Shown here: positions 17,343 through 26,347 of the stretch, piece after piece | Layout: each line of letters starts with the position of its first letter | Position numbering within the stretch: the stretch's first letter is position 1 | Assembly: GCF_000317045.1 (NCBI RefSeq) | Contig: NC_019703.1 | Coordinates: forward strand, 1,290,501-1,354,500 | DNA length: 64,000 bases | From: Geitlerinema sp. PCC 7407 | GTDB lineage: Bacteria > Cyanobacteriota > Cyanobacteriia > PCC-7407 | Direction: 5' to 3' | Translations under genes and position numbers: made by a program | Notes under the pieces: generated by a model | Told to the model about the DNA's origin: nothing | The model's database searches: none | Seen by the model: only the letters and a program-made list of their open reading frames with translations

Positions 17343-17348
17343 TATAAT
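17343..17348 (+). promoter_or_regulatory. -10 element upstream of nblB-like gene
   Basis: A perfect TATAAT lies 47 bases before the ATG of the HEAT-repeat gene at 17395. No good -35 hexamer is visible at the usual spacing, so this may be a type of promoter using an activator. Confidence 0.45.
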
Positions 17349-17394
17349 GGAATTAAAGAAAATGTAAAAAAATGTAACGTTAAATCTCGTTGGA

Positions 17395-18081
17395 ATGTCT
17401 ATGAGTCTTCCTGATCTAAGCCTGATTTCTCAGCAGCTCGAAAGCGACAGCACCCGCGATCGCATGGTTGCCCTGGCCTCCCTGCGCAACGTGCCCTCGG
17501 TGGACGCCGTCCCCTTAATCAAAAAAGTTCTAAACGACGAAAGTCTCCAAATCCGCTCCATGGCCGTGTTTGCCCTCGGCATCAAGGCCACAGATGAGAG
17601 CTATCCCCTCCTGCTCGAAATTTTGGAAACTGAGAGTGACTATGGTCTGCGGGCAGACGCGGCGGGTGCCCTCGGGTATCTGGGCGATCTGCGGGCCTAT
17701 GAACCCCTGGTGCGGGCCTTCTATGAAGACACCGACTGGCTTGTGCGCTTTAGCGCGGCGGTCGCCCTAGGAAACCTGGGAGACGTCAGAGCGCGGGACG
17801 TGCTGATGGAAGCCCTCGCCAGCGAAGAGGTCGTGATCCAGCAAGCGGCGATCGCTGCTCTCGGGGAAATCGGCGCCTACGAAGCGATTGATGCCATCCT
17901 GGCCTTTGCGCAGTCAGAAGACTGGCTGGTGCGCCAGATGCTGGCCGAAGCCCTGGCCAAGCTGCCCACGCCCAAGAGCATTTCCGCCCTCAAATACCTC
18001 GAAAAAGACAGCCACCCCAACGTCTCTGAGTCAGCCAGAATTTGCCTCCAGCGCTTGGCAGATAGCGGCCACGCCATCTAG
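17395..18081 (+). CDS. nblB: HEAT-repeat protein, NblB-like phycobilisome degradation factor
   Basis: A 228-residue protein made almost entirely of HEAT/PBS-lyase repeats, for example RADAAGALGYLGDLRAYEPL and RFSAAVALGNLGDVRARDVL. Length and repeat pattern fit NblB, which is needed for phycobilisome breakdown under nutrient starvation and is distantly related to phycobilin lyases (CpcE/F). Assignment as nblB rather than another HEAT lyase-like protein is by recalled resemblance. Start could be the ATG at 17395 or the one at 17401. It is a single gene with its own TATAAT upstream. Confidence 0.72.
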   Translation: MSMSLPDLSLISQQLESDSTRDRMVALASLRNVPSVDAVPLIKKVLNDESLQIRSMAVFALGIKATDESYPLLLEILETESDYGLRADAAGALGYLGDLRAYEPLVRAFYEDTDWLVRFSAAVALGNLGDVRARDVLMEALASEEVVIQQAAIAALGEIGAYEAIDAILAFAQSEDWLVRQMLAEALAKLPTPKSISALKYLEKDSHPNVSESARICLQRLADSGHAI

Positions 18082-18202
18082 CCCGCTTCCCAAGACATTC
18101 CCCGTCTCGGCGTCCCACCCCCAAGAAAACTGCGCGCTGGTCAAACCGCCAGCACGCATTCCTTCTAGAACCCTGATTTAGGGCCAAAAATACCAAAAAA
18201 CC

Positions 18203-18595
18203 CTAAGACGACAGAGAAACCTGCGGAATGCTCAGGTCAGGTCTAAGGGTTTGGGCATCCCGCAGGTAGGGATGGTAGATTGGCGCGTCAGGATTTTGGG
18301 TATTGAAATGAATTAGGAAGCGAATGCAGCGCTCGAGGCTTTCCTTCACATACATCTGCTGAACATCTAGCAGGGGGACGCTGTCCCAGCGGGGGCGCTC
18401 CCGGGCGATCGCCGCCGGAAAAACCGCATCGAGATCGCGAGTAACCGTGAAGGTCGCGCTGATGATTTGTTCGGGATCGAGCTGGTTGTAGGTTTCCAGC
18501 GCTTCTAGCAGTTCGTGGACTGCTTCACGAATCGCTTCAACCGAATTTTCTGAGACAGTCGTTGCACCTCGAATCGCCCGAACTCGCCACTCCAC
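18203..18595 (-). CDS. aroH: Chorismate mutase, AroH type
   Basis: A 130-residue monofunctional chorismate mutase converting chorismate to prephenate for phenylalanine and tyrosine. AroH features are EWRVRAIRGATTVSENS at the N-terminus, ISATFTVTRDLDAVFPA, and WDSVPLLDVQQMYVKESLERCIRFL (the last read as separate VPLLDVQQM and CIRFL motifs). The start is GTG at 18595: an AAGGAGG ribosome binding site sits nine bases upstream, and the family starts at this point. Longer ATG starts add unrelated residues. sppA lies upstream on the same strand, about 180 bases away. Confidence 0.93.
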   Translation of the reverse strand: MEWRVRAIRGATTVSENSVEAIREAVHELLEALETYNQLDPEQIISATFTVTRDLDAVFPAAIARERPRWDSVPLLDVQQMYVKESLERCIRFLIHFNTQNPDAPIYHPYLRDAQTLRPDLSIPQVSLSS

Positions 18596-18773
18596 GCCAA
18601 AATCCTCCTTATTCTCACTCGCAATAAAAAGCCCTGTATCGCTCCTGATAGCAGGTTGCCAGCCCCATTCGCCAGAAGGCCCCGCAATAGGGGCACCTGC
18701 CATCTTAACAAACTCGATTGCCACCCTCTAGACAAGGGTGGCAGATGCTTTCCGAAACCGGGTTTCCTGCGCT

Positions 18774-19610
18774 CTACGGGCGATAGAGCCACAGGGGCAG
18801 GCCGCTGGTTTCCAGCTCGAAGTTCAGCCAATCCATAGATCCTGAGAGATTGCCAAGGCCTAGGCGATCGAGCTGACTTTGGCTGCCCACCACCCGCTGA
18901 ACCAGGGACTTCTTGGAGTCGCCGAGGGTGCAGCAAACCGCTTTCTCAGGGTCGAGGCCGACCAGCTCAGCGGTCCATCGGCGGGCGTCCTCTTCGGTGC
19001 CGAGGCGATCGACGACTCCCAGCTCCAGCGCCTGCTCACCGGTAAAGATGCGCCCATCCGCAAAGCTCTTGACCGTTTCGACGCTCAGCTGGCGAGCGGT
19101 GGCGACGGTGTGGACAAACTGCTGATAGCTAGTGTCGATCAGGCTTTGCAGGATGTCTTTCTCTGGATCGGTCAGCTCGCGATCGAAGGCCAAGATGTCT
19201 TTGTAGGGGCCGGACTTGATGACCTTGAAGGACACCCCAACTTTGTCGAGCAGCCGCTCGAGGTTGTTGCCGCGCAGGATCACGCCGATGCTGCCGGTGA
19301 TGGTGCCAGGATTGGCCACGATGTGGTGAGCACCCATGCCAATGTAAACGCCGCCTGAGGCGGAAATATTGCCAAAGCTGGCAACGATTTTGATTTTTTG
19401 GCCGAGGCGGGTCAGGGCGCTGTAGATTTCCTGGGAGTCGCCGACGGTGCCACCGGGGCTGTCGATGCGCAGCATGAGGGCGGGAAACTTGCGCTCCTCA
19501 ACGGTTTTGAGCGCTTCGAGGACGCGCTTGCGGGTGTCGCCGGCGATCGCGCCGGTGATTTCGATGCGGGCAATTTGTCTGCGGTAGCGGGGCTTAAACG
19601 GCCAAATCAT
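18774..19610 (-). CDS. sppA: Signal peptide peptidase SppA (short form)
   Basis: A 278-residue S49 serine peptidase. The catalytic serine lies in FGNISASGGVYIG and the lysine in KSGPYKDIL; LRIDSPGGTVGDSQEIY is the conserved strand-loop before them. It degrades leftover signal peptides in or at the membrane. The short form has one S49 domain and works as a homo-oligomer. It lacks an obvious N-terminal membrane anchor: the protein starts MIWPFKPRYRRQIARIE. Cyanobacteria usually have one long and one short SppA. Confidence 0.92.
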   Translation of the reverse strand: MIWPFKPRYRRQIARIEITGAIAGDTRKRVLEALKTVEERKFPALMLRIDSPGGTVGDSQEIYSALTRLGQKIKIVASFGNISASGGVYIGMGAHHIVANPGTITGSIGVILRGNNLERLLDKVGVSFKVIKSGPYKDILAFDRELTDPEKDILQSLIDTSYQQFVHTVATARQLSVETVKSFADGRIFTGEQALELGVVDRLGTEEDARRWTAELVGLDPEKAVCCTLGDSKKSLVQRVVGSQSQLDRLGLGNLSGSMDWLNFELETSGLPLWLYRP

Positions 19611-19998
19611 GATGGTTGTGACGGAGAAAACAGTGCGAATTTAAGGAGCGTCAGGGACGGTGCGGGCCTGCCAAACCGCGAGGCTTGGCAGTACGGGGGA
19701 AAGGGGCCAGCGAGAGGGCGATCGCAGAGGAAGCTGCACGCTGCGCCCGTCTTCCCAGCTGATCTTGAGCATCAAGCTTGAGCGTCAAGCCCCTGCAATA
19801 CAACCCCCAAAACCCTCAGGAGCGATCTTCAGTGTGCCTGATTCAGGCGCTCTCTGGACACGTCTGGTGGCGTCGCGAGAGCTGGAAGTGAGCGCGGCAG
19901 GGCAAACTCAGCCAAAACCTCACACTAATACAGAATCCTTAACACAACTATAGGATTGAGTACAATCAAGGGTAAGGTTGTTCCGCCGGACTCGCTGC
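19611..19998. other. Intergenic region between sppA and the EamA gene
   Basis: About 390 bases between divergent genes, so it must contain both promoters. No RNA gene or convincing coding frame is seen apart from the candidate promoter at 19939-19966. Confidence 0.5.
19939..19966 (+). promoter_or_regulatory. Candidate promoter of the EamA gene
   Basis: TTAACA and TACAAT hexamers are separated by 16 bases, and the TACAAT ends 32 bases before the ATG at 19999. Both resemble sigma-70-type consensus. Confidence 0.4.
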
Positions 19999-21075
19999 AT
20001 GACTCTTAGGTCAAATTTGCCAACGCTTCCCTTTGCGCCGCTGCTGCTGATTGCGCCCTTTTTTCTGTGGGGGACAGCGATGGTGGCGATGAAGGGAGTG
20101 ATGCTCCACACGACGCCGTGGTTTTTGGCGGGGGTGCGGCTGGTGCCCGCTGGTCTACTGGTGCTGCTGGCCGCGAAGTGGATGGGGCGATCGCAGCCGA
20201 GCAGCTGGCGGGCCTGGGCCTGGATTGGCGCTTTTGCGGTGGTCGACGGCACGCTGTTTCAAGGATTTTTGGCCCAGGGACTGGCCCGCACCGGTGCCGG
20301 TCTGGGCTCTGTGATGATTGACTCCCAGCCTCTGGCGGTGGCGCTGCTGGCTCTGGTGCTGTTTGGAGAGCGTATCGGTTTGTGGGGCTGGCTGGGGCTG
20401 GCCTTGGGCGTGGCGGGCATCAGCCTGCTGGGGCTGCCGGACCCCTGGATCGTGGCCCTGTTTCACGGGAAGCTGGCAGGGGTTTTGCCCGCGGGGGAGA
20501 ACCTGGTGCAGCAGCTGTTTGAGAGCGGCGAGTGGCTGATGCTGCTGGCGGCTCTTTCGATGGCGGCGGGGACAGTGATGATTCCCATGGTGTCCCGCCA
20601 CGTCGATCCGGTGGTGGCTACGGGCTGGCACATGGTGATTGGCGGTTTGCCGCTGTTTGGTCTGTCGGCGATCGCCGAAGAGCAGCAGTGGCAGGCTCTG
20701 ACCGGGTTTGACTGGCTGGCGCTGACCTACGCGACGGTGTTTGGCAGCGCGATCGCCTACGGCCTGTTTTTCTACTTCGCCTCCCAGGGAAATCTGACGA
20801 GCCTGAGCGCGCTGACCTTCTTGACGCCGGTGTTTGCGCTGCTGTTTGGCAATCTTTTCTTGGCGGAAGTCCTGAGCCCCATTCAGTGGGGCGGGGTGGG
20901 CCTGACCCTGGTCAGCATCTATTTGATCAACCAGCGCGACGTGCTGGAAGGAATGCTGCGGCGATCGCAGGCCAAGAGTGCCGTGAGCTTTCTCGAAGAG
21001 AGCGCAGCGCAGCCGGTGCCCGTCGCCATGGCCGAAACAGAGCCTGAAATTGCTTCCTCTGAAATTGCTTCCTAG
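19999..21075 (+). CDS. EamA/DMT-family transporter
   Basis: A 358-residue membrane protein with ten predicted segments in two EamA halves, e.g. LLLIAPFFLWGTAMVAMKG near the start and ALTFLTPVFALLFGNLFLAEV near the end. Substrate unknown; the family exports amino acids, nucleobases or drugs. The ATG at 19999 is preferred over a TTG 21 bases upstream. The C-terminal tail is hydrophilic and ends with a duplicated EIAS motif encoded by a 15-base tandem repeat. Unlike the transporter at the left edge of the window, it has no coiled-coil extension. Confidence 0.9.
   Translation: MTLRSNLPTLPFAPLLLIAPFFLWGTAMVAMKGVMLHTTPWFLAGVRLVPAGLLVLLAAKWMGRSQPSSWRAWAWIGAFAVVDGTLFQGFLAQGLARTGAGLGSVMIDSQPLAVALLALVLFGERIGLWGWLGLALGVAGISLLGLPDPWIVALFHGKLAGVLPAGENLVQQLFESGEWLMLLAALSMAAGTVMIPMVSRHVDPVVATGWHMVIGGLPLFGLSAIAEEQQWQALTGFDWLALTYATVFGSAIAYGLFFYFASQGNLTSLSALTFLTPVFALLFGNLFLAEVLSPIQWGGVGLTLVSIYLINQRDVLEGMLRRSQAKSAVSFLEESAAQPVPVAMAETEPEIASSEIAS
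21044..21073 (+). repeat. 15-base tandem repeat at the end of the EamA gene
   Basis: CTGAAATTGCTTCCT occurs twice with no gap and encodes the C-terminal EIASSEIAS. The second copy runs into the TAG stop. Confidence 0.85.
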
Positions 21076-21204
21076 GGGCGATCGCCCGCGAGTGGAGGTC
21101 TGGCAAGATTGGCACAGGTGTCTGTGAAGAGCGCCAAAGCGAGTAGGATGGAGTCAATTTCTAGCCTTCCTTCGGGACAGGAACGGGTTTGATTGGCTGA
21201 ATGA

Positions 21205-22680
21205 ATGCTGGATAGAACCTTCGCGCAAATGGGTGCGTCTAAGACTACTGAGTTTGGCCCAAAGCCAGTGAGCAGGGGGCCTGCCTTTCACAAGACAGCC
21301 CTTGCTGGCTCCCCACAGGTTTCTATGGTTGCTTCTCGAACGGCTGCGTTATTGATAACCGGGACGGCTTGGCTAGGCCTGCTGTCGGGTCCGGCGATGG
21401 CGATCGGTGCGTCGCGTAATCTGGCGCTGGCCGCCCCTGCCAGGATGCTCGCCCAGGCGACGGCGCTAGAAGATTTGACCTTTGACTCCCGGGGCGTCGA
21501 GGTAGAGGAGGTGCAGCGAGGGCTGCAAACCCTGGGCTACTACGACGGCCTGATCGATGGGCAGTACGGCGAGGGGACGGCTGAGGCGATCGCGGCTTTT
21601 CAGGCGGCGGAGGGGTTGCCGGTAGATGGCCTAGCAACCGGCGAAACGCGCGATCGCCTACGCCAAGCCCTAGCCGCAGCCCAAGGCACCCAGCTCACCC
21701 AGAGCACCTCGACCCCAGGGGACGCCGATCCAGAAACGACTGGCGACTCGCCCCCCGAAACGGCCAAAACTGCGGGCGGTCTGGGAGTTGGCTTTTGGCT
21801 GATGGTGGTCTTGGTGCCGATCCTGGGGGCCGGAATTGGCCTAGTGGCCTTTTGGCTGGGCCGGCGACAGGCAGCAACGACGCTGCAGCCGGAGCCAGAA
21901 GATTCTCCAACGGCGCCGATCGCCCGCCATGCCCTGCCCGAAGCGGCTGACCCCCGCTCTGCTCCGGAGGCGATCAGCCCCGAACCGGTGGAAGAACCTG
22001 CTTTTTCAGAGAGCCACGGGGCTCAGGAGGCTCAGGCTCCTGCCAATGGCGCGGCCAAAAATGTGTGGGTGAGTCCACCGAGTGATTTCCCGGTGGAGCC
22101 GGATGTCTTGGCGGGACACAAGCCTCACGCTCGAGAGGCGATCGCCGAGTCTGCCAAAGTGCCGGATGGGCCGGGCGCCCTCACGGAGCAAACCACGCGG
22201 CTGCCCAGCATCAACATCGTTGATGAGCTGATCAACGATCTGCGGAGCCCCAACCCTACCAAGCGCCGCAAGGCAATCTGGGAGCTGGGGCAGCGGGGTG
22301 ACTCCAAGGCGATTCAGCCCTTGGTGGATCTGATGCTGGACTCGGACTCCCGCCAGCGCAGCCTGATTTTGGGGGCGCTCTCTGAGATTGGCGGCCGCAC
22401 CCTCAAGCCCATGAGCCGCGCACTGGCGATTTCCCTCCAGGACGACAATGCCGAGGTGCGCAAGAACGCGATTCGCGATCTCACCCGCATCTATGACGTG
22501 GTTGGTCAAATCAGCCAGCTGCTGCGCCACGCCCTGGACGACTCGGATACCGAGGTGCGGGACACGGCCCAGTGGGCCTTGGGCCAGCTGAGCCGCATCC
22601 GGGGGCTGCCGACAACTGACGCGCTGCCTCCTGCTGGCGAGACCAAGGCGCCGCCTGCTCGGGAGGAGCCGCACCTCTAG
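21205..22680 (+). CDS. Peptidoglycan-binding and HEAT-repeat membrane protein
   Basis: A 491-residue protein with an unusual domain order. A hydrophobic stretch at ~44-66 may be a signal or anchor. A peptidoglycan-binding domain 1 follows (~95-155), with VQRGLQTLGYYDGLIDGQYG and AIAAFQAAEGLPVDG. A Gly-rich transmembrane segment (~195-218) comes next, then a long acidic Pro/Ala linker, and HEAT repeats (~330-470) such as RRKAIWELGQRGDSKAIQPL. It may link the cell wall outside to a protein partner inside, but topology and function are inferred. The start is ATG 21205; an internal ATG at residue 41 would place the first hydrophobic segment at the N-terminus, like a signal peptide. Confidence 0.75.
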   Translation: MLDRTFAQMGASKTTEFGPKPVSRGPAFHKTALAGSPQVSMVASRTAALLITGTAWLGLLSGPAMAIGASRNLALAAPARMLAQATALEDLTFDSRGVEVEEVQRGLQTLGYYDGLIDGQYGEGTAEAIAAFQAAEGLPVDGLATGETRDRLRQALAAAQGTQLTQSTSTPGDADPETTGDSPPETAKTAGGLGVGFWLMVVLVPILGAGIGLVAFWLGRRQAATTLQPEPEDSPTAPIARHALPEAADPRSAPEAISPEPVEEPAFSESHGAQEAQAPANGAAKNVWVSPPSDFPVEPDVLAGHKPHAREAIAESAKVPDGPGALTEQTTRLPSINIVDELINDLRSPNPTKRRKAIWELGQRGDSKAIQPLVDLMLDSDSRQRSLILGALSEIGGRTLKPMSRALAISLQDDNAEVRKNAIRDLTRIYDVVGQISQLLRHALDDSDTEVRDTAQWALGQLSRIRGLPTTDALPPAGETKAPPAREEPHL

Positions 22681-22782
22681 GGCAGGGGCTGGCAAAAGCA
22701 GGTGAACAGGCCAGAAAAACCTGCGATCGCCCGCAGTTCAGGGGGTATGATGTTGCCGATGTGACCCTGACCCCCAAGATTT

Positions 22783-23868
22783 GTGACTGTTTCGCCACTC
22801 AAGCTGCTATTTCTTTCGACGCCGGTCGGCCCCCTGGGTTCGGGGATGGGCGGCGGAGTCGAGCTGACCCTCCAGACAGTGACCCAGGAGCTGGCCCGTC
22901 GCGGCCACAAGATCTGCGTGGTGGGGCCGGTCGGATCGCACATTGATGGGGTGCCGGTGGTCGAGGTGCCGGGAGCGCTGCAAACCACGGCCCAAACCCA
23001 AGCGCGAGATCTGCCGGTGGTGATGCCCCATCGCAGCGTGCTGGCCGCCATGTGGGACTATGCGCGCCAGGTCCAAGATCAGTACGACGTCCTGTTTAAT
23101 ATTGCCTACGACTGGCTGCCCTTCTATCTCACGCCGTTTTTGCAGACGCCGGTGGCCCACTTTGTCAGCATGGGCTCGCTGCTGGATGTGGTGGATGACG
23201 CGGTGGTCCAGACCCTAGAGCGCTATCCCGGCACGGTGGGAATGTATACCGCTACTCAGGCCGAGACCTTTGGCCTGGGCGATCGCTGCCGATGCCTGGG
23301 CAGCGGGGTGGATCTGACGCGCTACACCGTGGGCGATCGCCCCGAAGACTGGCTGGTGTGGCTGGGGCGTCTGTCTCCCGAAAAGGGCCTCGAAGACGCC
23401 GTAGCGGCGGCCCACATCAGCGGCGTGCCGCTGAAAATTTTTGGTCGGCTCGAGGATGCGGCCTACTGGGAGCAAATTCAGCGAGACTATCCCGAAGCGC
23501 CGGTGGAGTACGGCGGCTTCCTGACCACGACGGAGCAGCTCCAGAGCGTGGTGCGCCGCAGTCGCGCCCTGGTGATGACGCCGCGCTGGGTGGAGGCCTT
23601 TGGGAATGTGGCCATCGAGGCCCTGGCCTGCGGCGTGCCGGTGATTGCCTATCGGCGGGGCGGACCGTCAGAAATCGTGCGGGACGGCCAAACGGGCTGG
23701 CTGGTGGAGCCGGACAGCGTGGCGGGACTGGTTGAGGCGATCGCCCGTCTAGACCAGCTGGATCGGCGGGCCTGTCGCCAGCAGGCAGAGGCCGAGTACT
23801 CCTTGACGGCTCTGGGCGATCGCTTTGAGGCTTGGTTCCAGGACTTGGTGACTCGCTATGGGCGCTGA
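22783..23868 (+). CDS. Glycosyltransferase family 4 (GT-B) protein
   Basis: A 361-residue GT-B glycosyltransferase. The N-terminal Rossmann domain has the GSGMGGGVELTLQTVTQEL loop. The C-terminal domain has VWLGRLSPEKGLEDAV and the donor-binding region EAFGNVAIEALACGVPVIAY with the E-x7-E spacing, ending in GGPSEIVRDGQTGWLV. It transfers a sugar from a nucleotide donor; acceptor unknown. The start is GTG at 22783. The 3' end overlaps the LD-carboxypeptidase gene by 11 bases, so the two are probably co-translated. Confidence 0.88.
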   Translation: MTVSPLKLLFLSTPVGPLGSGMGGGVELTLQTVTQELARRGHKICVVGPVGSHIDGVPVVEVPGALQTTAQTQARDLPVVMPHRSVLAAMWDYARQVQDQYDVLFNIAYDWLPFYLTPFLQTPVAHFVSMGSLLDVVDDAVVQTLERYPGTVGMYTATQAETFGLGDRCRCLGSGVDLTRYTVGDRPEDWLVWLGRLSPEKGLEDAVAAAHISGVPLKIFGRLEDAAYWEQIQRDYPEAPVEYGGFLTTTEQLQSVVRRSRALVMTPRWVEAFGNVAIEALACGVPVIAYRRGGPSEIVRDGQTGWLVEPDSVAGLVEAIARLDQLDRRACRQQAEAEYSLTALGDRFEAWFQDLVTRYGR

Positions 23869-24760
23869 TCGCGTTTGGCAGCGGCCCGCGCCGCTCCAGC
23901 CCGGCGATCGCCTGGTGGCGATCGCCCCGAGCGGCGCCTTGCGGGAGCAGACTGCCTTCTGGCAGGGCGTGGAGCAGTGGCGCGCCCGGGGCTACGACGT
24001 GCAGTGCAGCCCGGGCTTTGACCAGCGCTGGGGATACCTGGCCGGGACCGACGACCACCGCCGCCAGCAGCTCGCCCAGGCCTGGGCCGATCCGGCGTGC
24101 CGAGGCATTTTGTGCGTCCGGGGCGGCTACGGCGGAACGCGCCTTCTAGAAGACTGGACCTGGCCCGAGGGACCGCCCAAGTGGCTGATTGGTTTTTCCG
24201 ACATTACGGCTCTGCTCTGGAGCCTGGGCTGCCAAGGAATTTCGGGGGTTCATGGACCCGTGCTGACGACCCTGGCCGCCGAGCCCGACTGGTCGAGATC
24301 GCGCCTCTTTGGCTGGGTCCAGGGGCAGCCGCTGCCGCCCTTGCAGGGCGAATCCTGGGCGGCGGGCCGAGCCGCTGGCCCCCTGATTCCCGCCAACTTG
24401 ACCGTGGCAACCCACCTGCTAAACACGGCTCACCAGCCGGATTTCCGGGGCGCTATCTTGGCCCTGGAGGACGTGACCGAGGCGCCCTATCGCATCGATC
24501 GCCTGCTAACCCAGTGGCGGATGAGCGGTGCCCTCGCCTCAGTGGCCGGCATCGCCCTAGGACGCTTTAGCCAGTGCGATCCGCCGCCCAATGTGCCCAG
24601 CTTCACCGTCGAAGAGGTCCTGCGCGATCGCCTGCTGGATTTGGGCGTGCCGGTCGTGGCGCATCTGCCCTTTGGCCATGACGGCCCCAATGCCGCTTTG
24701 CCCCTGGGCGCTTGGGCGGAGCTGGATGCCGACCAAGGAACCTTGGCCATTGCCTCCTAG
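23858..24760 (+). CDS. S66-family LD-carboxypeptidase
   Basis: A 300-residue peptidase related to LdcA, which trims the terminal D-Ala from tetrapeptides in murein recycling. The serine nucleophile sits in WLIGFSDITALLW after the RGGYGGTRLL loop, the catalytic glutamate in ALEDVTEAPYRIDR, and the histidine in LPFGHDGPNA. It starts with an ATG that overlaps the glycosyltransferase gene by 11 bases. Together with the NagZ-type enzyme at 12.1 kb it supports an active peptidoglycan recycling pathway. Confidence 0.9.
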   Translation: MGADRVWQRPAPLQPGDRLVAIAPSGALREQTAFWQGVEQWRARGYDVQCSPGFDQRWGYLAGTDDHRRQQLAQAWADPACRGILCVRGGYGGTRLLEDWTWPEGPPKWLIGFSDITALLWSLGCQGISGVHGPVLTTLAAEPDWSRSRLFGWVQGQPLPPLQGESWAAGRAAGPLIPANLTVATHLLNTAHQPDFRGAILALEDVTEAPYRIDRLLTQWRMSGALASVAGIALGRFSQCDPPPNVPSFTVEEVLRDRLLDLGVPVVAHLPFGHDGPNAALPLGAWAELDADQGTLAIAS

Positions 24761-24768
24761 AGGCTTTT

Positions 24769-26019
24769 CTAGCGTCGCTGAGAGAACTTGCCGCTGCGCT
24801 TTTTGCGGAGCCAGCCCAGGCTAGCGCCGCTGACCGTCACCAGGGCCAGCAAGGCGCCCGGCTCGGGAACCGCCTTGGCCCGACGCAGCGGCGCCCCATC
24901 GCCCCAAGCGGCAGCCACCATCAGCTCGGAATCCCAGCCGCTGAGGGGGATTGCTAGATCGACGTCTTCCGGAAAGAAACCAGGCCCTGGGGAAATTTTC
25001 GGCAAATTCCAGCCGATAACGTCAAATGCCCGCAGGTCTTCTTCACTAATGGGCAAAATCTCGCCTTGGCGGAGGTCGGGGTCCATCATGCCCAGGGTCT
25101 GTCCCTGCTTCCAGTGGCTTGCGGACTGGCCGTCGCCGTGGATCGCCCCCGTCGCAAAGTCGACGATCGCCGTTGTTCCCCCGTCGATGGAAAAATACTT
25201 GCGGCTCTCGCCAGCGGTCCAGTCCGGTATCCCGACGGAGCGGCTCGCGTCGGAGTAGCGAAACAGGTCCAGGGGAGAGACAAAGGCCATTTGGTCGTCG
25301 CGGAAAAAGTAGCGATCGCCCTGCATCTCAAGGGGGCTGTTGGTGTCGAGGACGTCCACGCCGCTGTTGAAGCCGAGAATGTGGCCAATCTCGTGAGCCG
25401 CCGCCCCGATAAAGTCAAATGTCCCTGCAGCAATGCCATCGCTGCGATCGAAATCCCACTGAAAGTCGCGGTTGAACCGGATCAAGCCGTCGCTCAAGCT
25501 GCTGGTGGGCAGACCCAGGGCCTTGGCGTTGGCGCTGGTGAGCCGAAGATTCGCGTTATTGGCGTCGCCGTCGCTGTCGCGGTAGGGAGTTGGGCTGCCG
25601 ACGCCGCTGGGGCTGTTCTCGGTGTAGTTGATCCACAGATCAACGCTGTCTCCCCCTGGCAAAAAACTAGTGGCGATCGCGTCGTCCTGGGAGCTGACGT
25701 CTTGGAGCAGGGCGCTGCGAACGGCGCTGTAGCGGTAGAGCTGCTCAGTGGACTGGGCCCGCCCCAAAATATCTGATTCCAGGGACAAAAAGCTCACTTC
25801 TAGGTTGACCACTACGTCATCGGTCACCACGGAAGACCACAGATCCCCAGCGGCCCGAAAACCCGCGATCGCGCTTTCGGGTGTTCCCGCCGCCGCGCTG
25901 AAGTTGAAAGTCAGCGCCTGGGCTCTGGGGATCGGGCCTGCCAGGTTGGCTGCCGCTGCTAGAGCCAGCGGGATCAACGAGCGTCTCGACTGCTTGGGAA
26001 ACAGCGTGTGCAATTTCAT
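24769..26019 (-). CDS. PEP-CTERM secreted zinc metalloprotease (NF038122-like)
   Basis: A 416-residue exported protein. The N-terminus has a signal peptide ending near AQALTFNF. The zinc motif HEIGHILGF (H209, E210, H213) is intact and followed by NSGVD, and the C-terminus has VPEP (~384), a hydrophobic stretch and KKR, a PEP-CTERM sorting signal read by an exosortase. The PYRDSDGDANNANLRLTSAN stretch and the WDFDRSDGI stretch are shared with the neighbouring paralogue. The substrate is unknown; it probably acts at the cell surface or in exopolysaccharide. The start is ATG 26019. Confidence 0.87.
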   Translation of the reverse strand: MKLHTLFPKQSRRSLIPLALAAAANLAGPIPRAQALTFNFSAAAGTPESAIAGFRAAGDLWSSVVTDDVVVNLEVSFLSLESDILGRAQSTEQLYRYSAVRSALLQDVSSQDDAIATSFLPGGDSVDLWINYTENSPSGVGSPTPYRDSDGDANNANLRLTSANAKALGLPTSSLSDGLIRFNRDFQWDFDRSDGIAAGTFDFIGAAAHEIGHILGFNSGVDVLDTNSPLEMQGDRYFFRDDQMAFVSPLDLFRYSDASRSVGIPDWTAGESRKYFSIDGGTTAIVDFATGAIHGDGQSASHWKQGQTLGMMDPDLRQGEILPISEEDLRAFDVIGWNLPKISPGPGFFPEDVDLAIPLSGWDSELMVAAAWGDGAPLRRAKAVPEPGALLALVTVSGASLGWLRKKRSGKFSQRR

Positions 26020-26347
26020 ACTGCCTTTAACGCGCTGTGCGTCAACAAAAACTACGCAAAACCAACTAGAACACCCTGCCTGCTTGTAAGAAAATTTTTT
26101 CTATAAGAAGTCAAATTTAAGCAATTTCCCTGTTTGCTTAGAGGGAATTGCCTCAGTTTTGATCTTTTGTTCCGCGAAGTCGTGGGTTTTTAGCAGAATT
26201 CACGGAGTCTTTATGAAAAATCAATGACCTTTATAAAGCCTTGTCGAATCTTGTCAGGTCGTTGTGAAGTTGCCATCACGGCGATCGCCCACAGCCAAGC
26301 CACCCGCCCATGCGGCATCAAGCCAATGTTGGTCAAGGGTAAAAAAG
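26020..26347. other. AT-rich intergenic region between the two metalloprotease genes
   Basis: About 330 bases, much richer in A and T than the genes. It contains a hairpin at 26121-26151 (GCAATTTCCCT pairing with AGGGAATTGC) that may end transcription of the upstream paralogue or sit in the leader of the downstream one. No coding frame or RNA gene is seen. Confidence 0.5.

Noticed and set aside
12145-18724. Horizontal transfer of the methylase/cobU region
   Set aside because: HIP1 density and GC content match the neighbours; only the short AT-rich gaps differ, which is normal for intergenic DNA.
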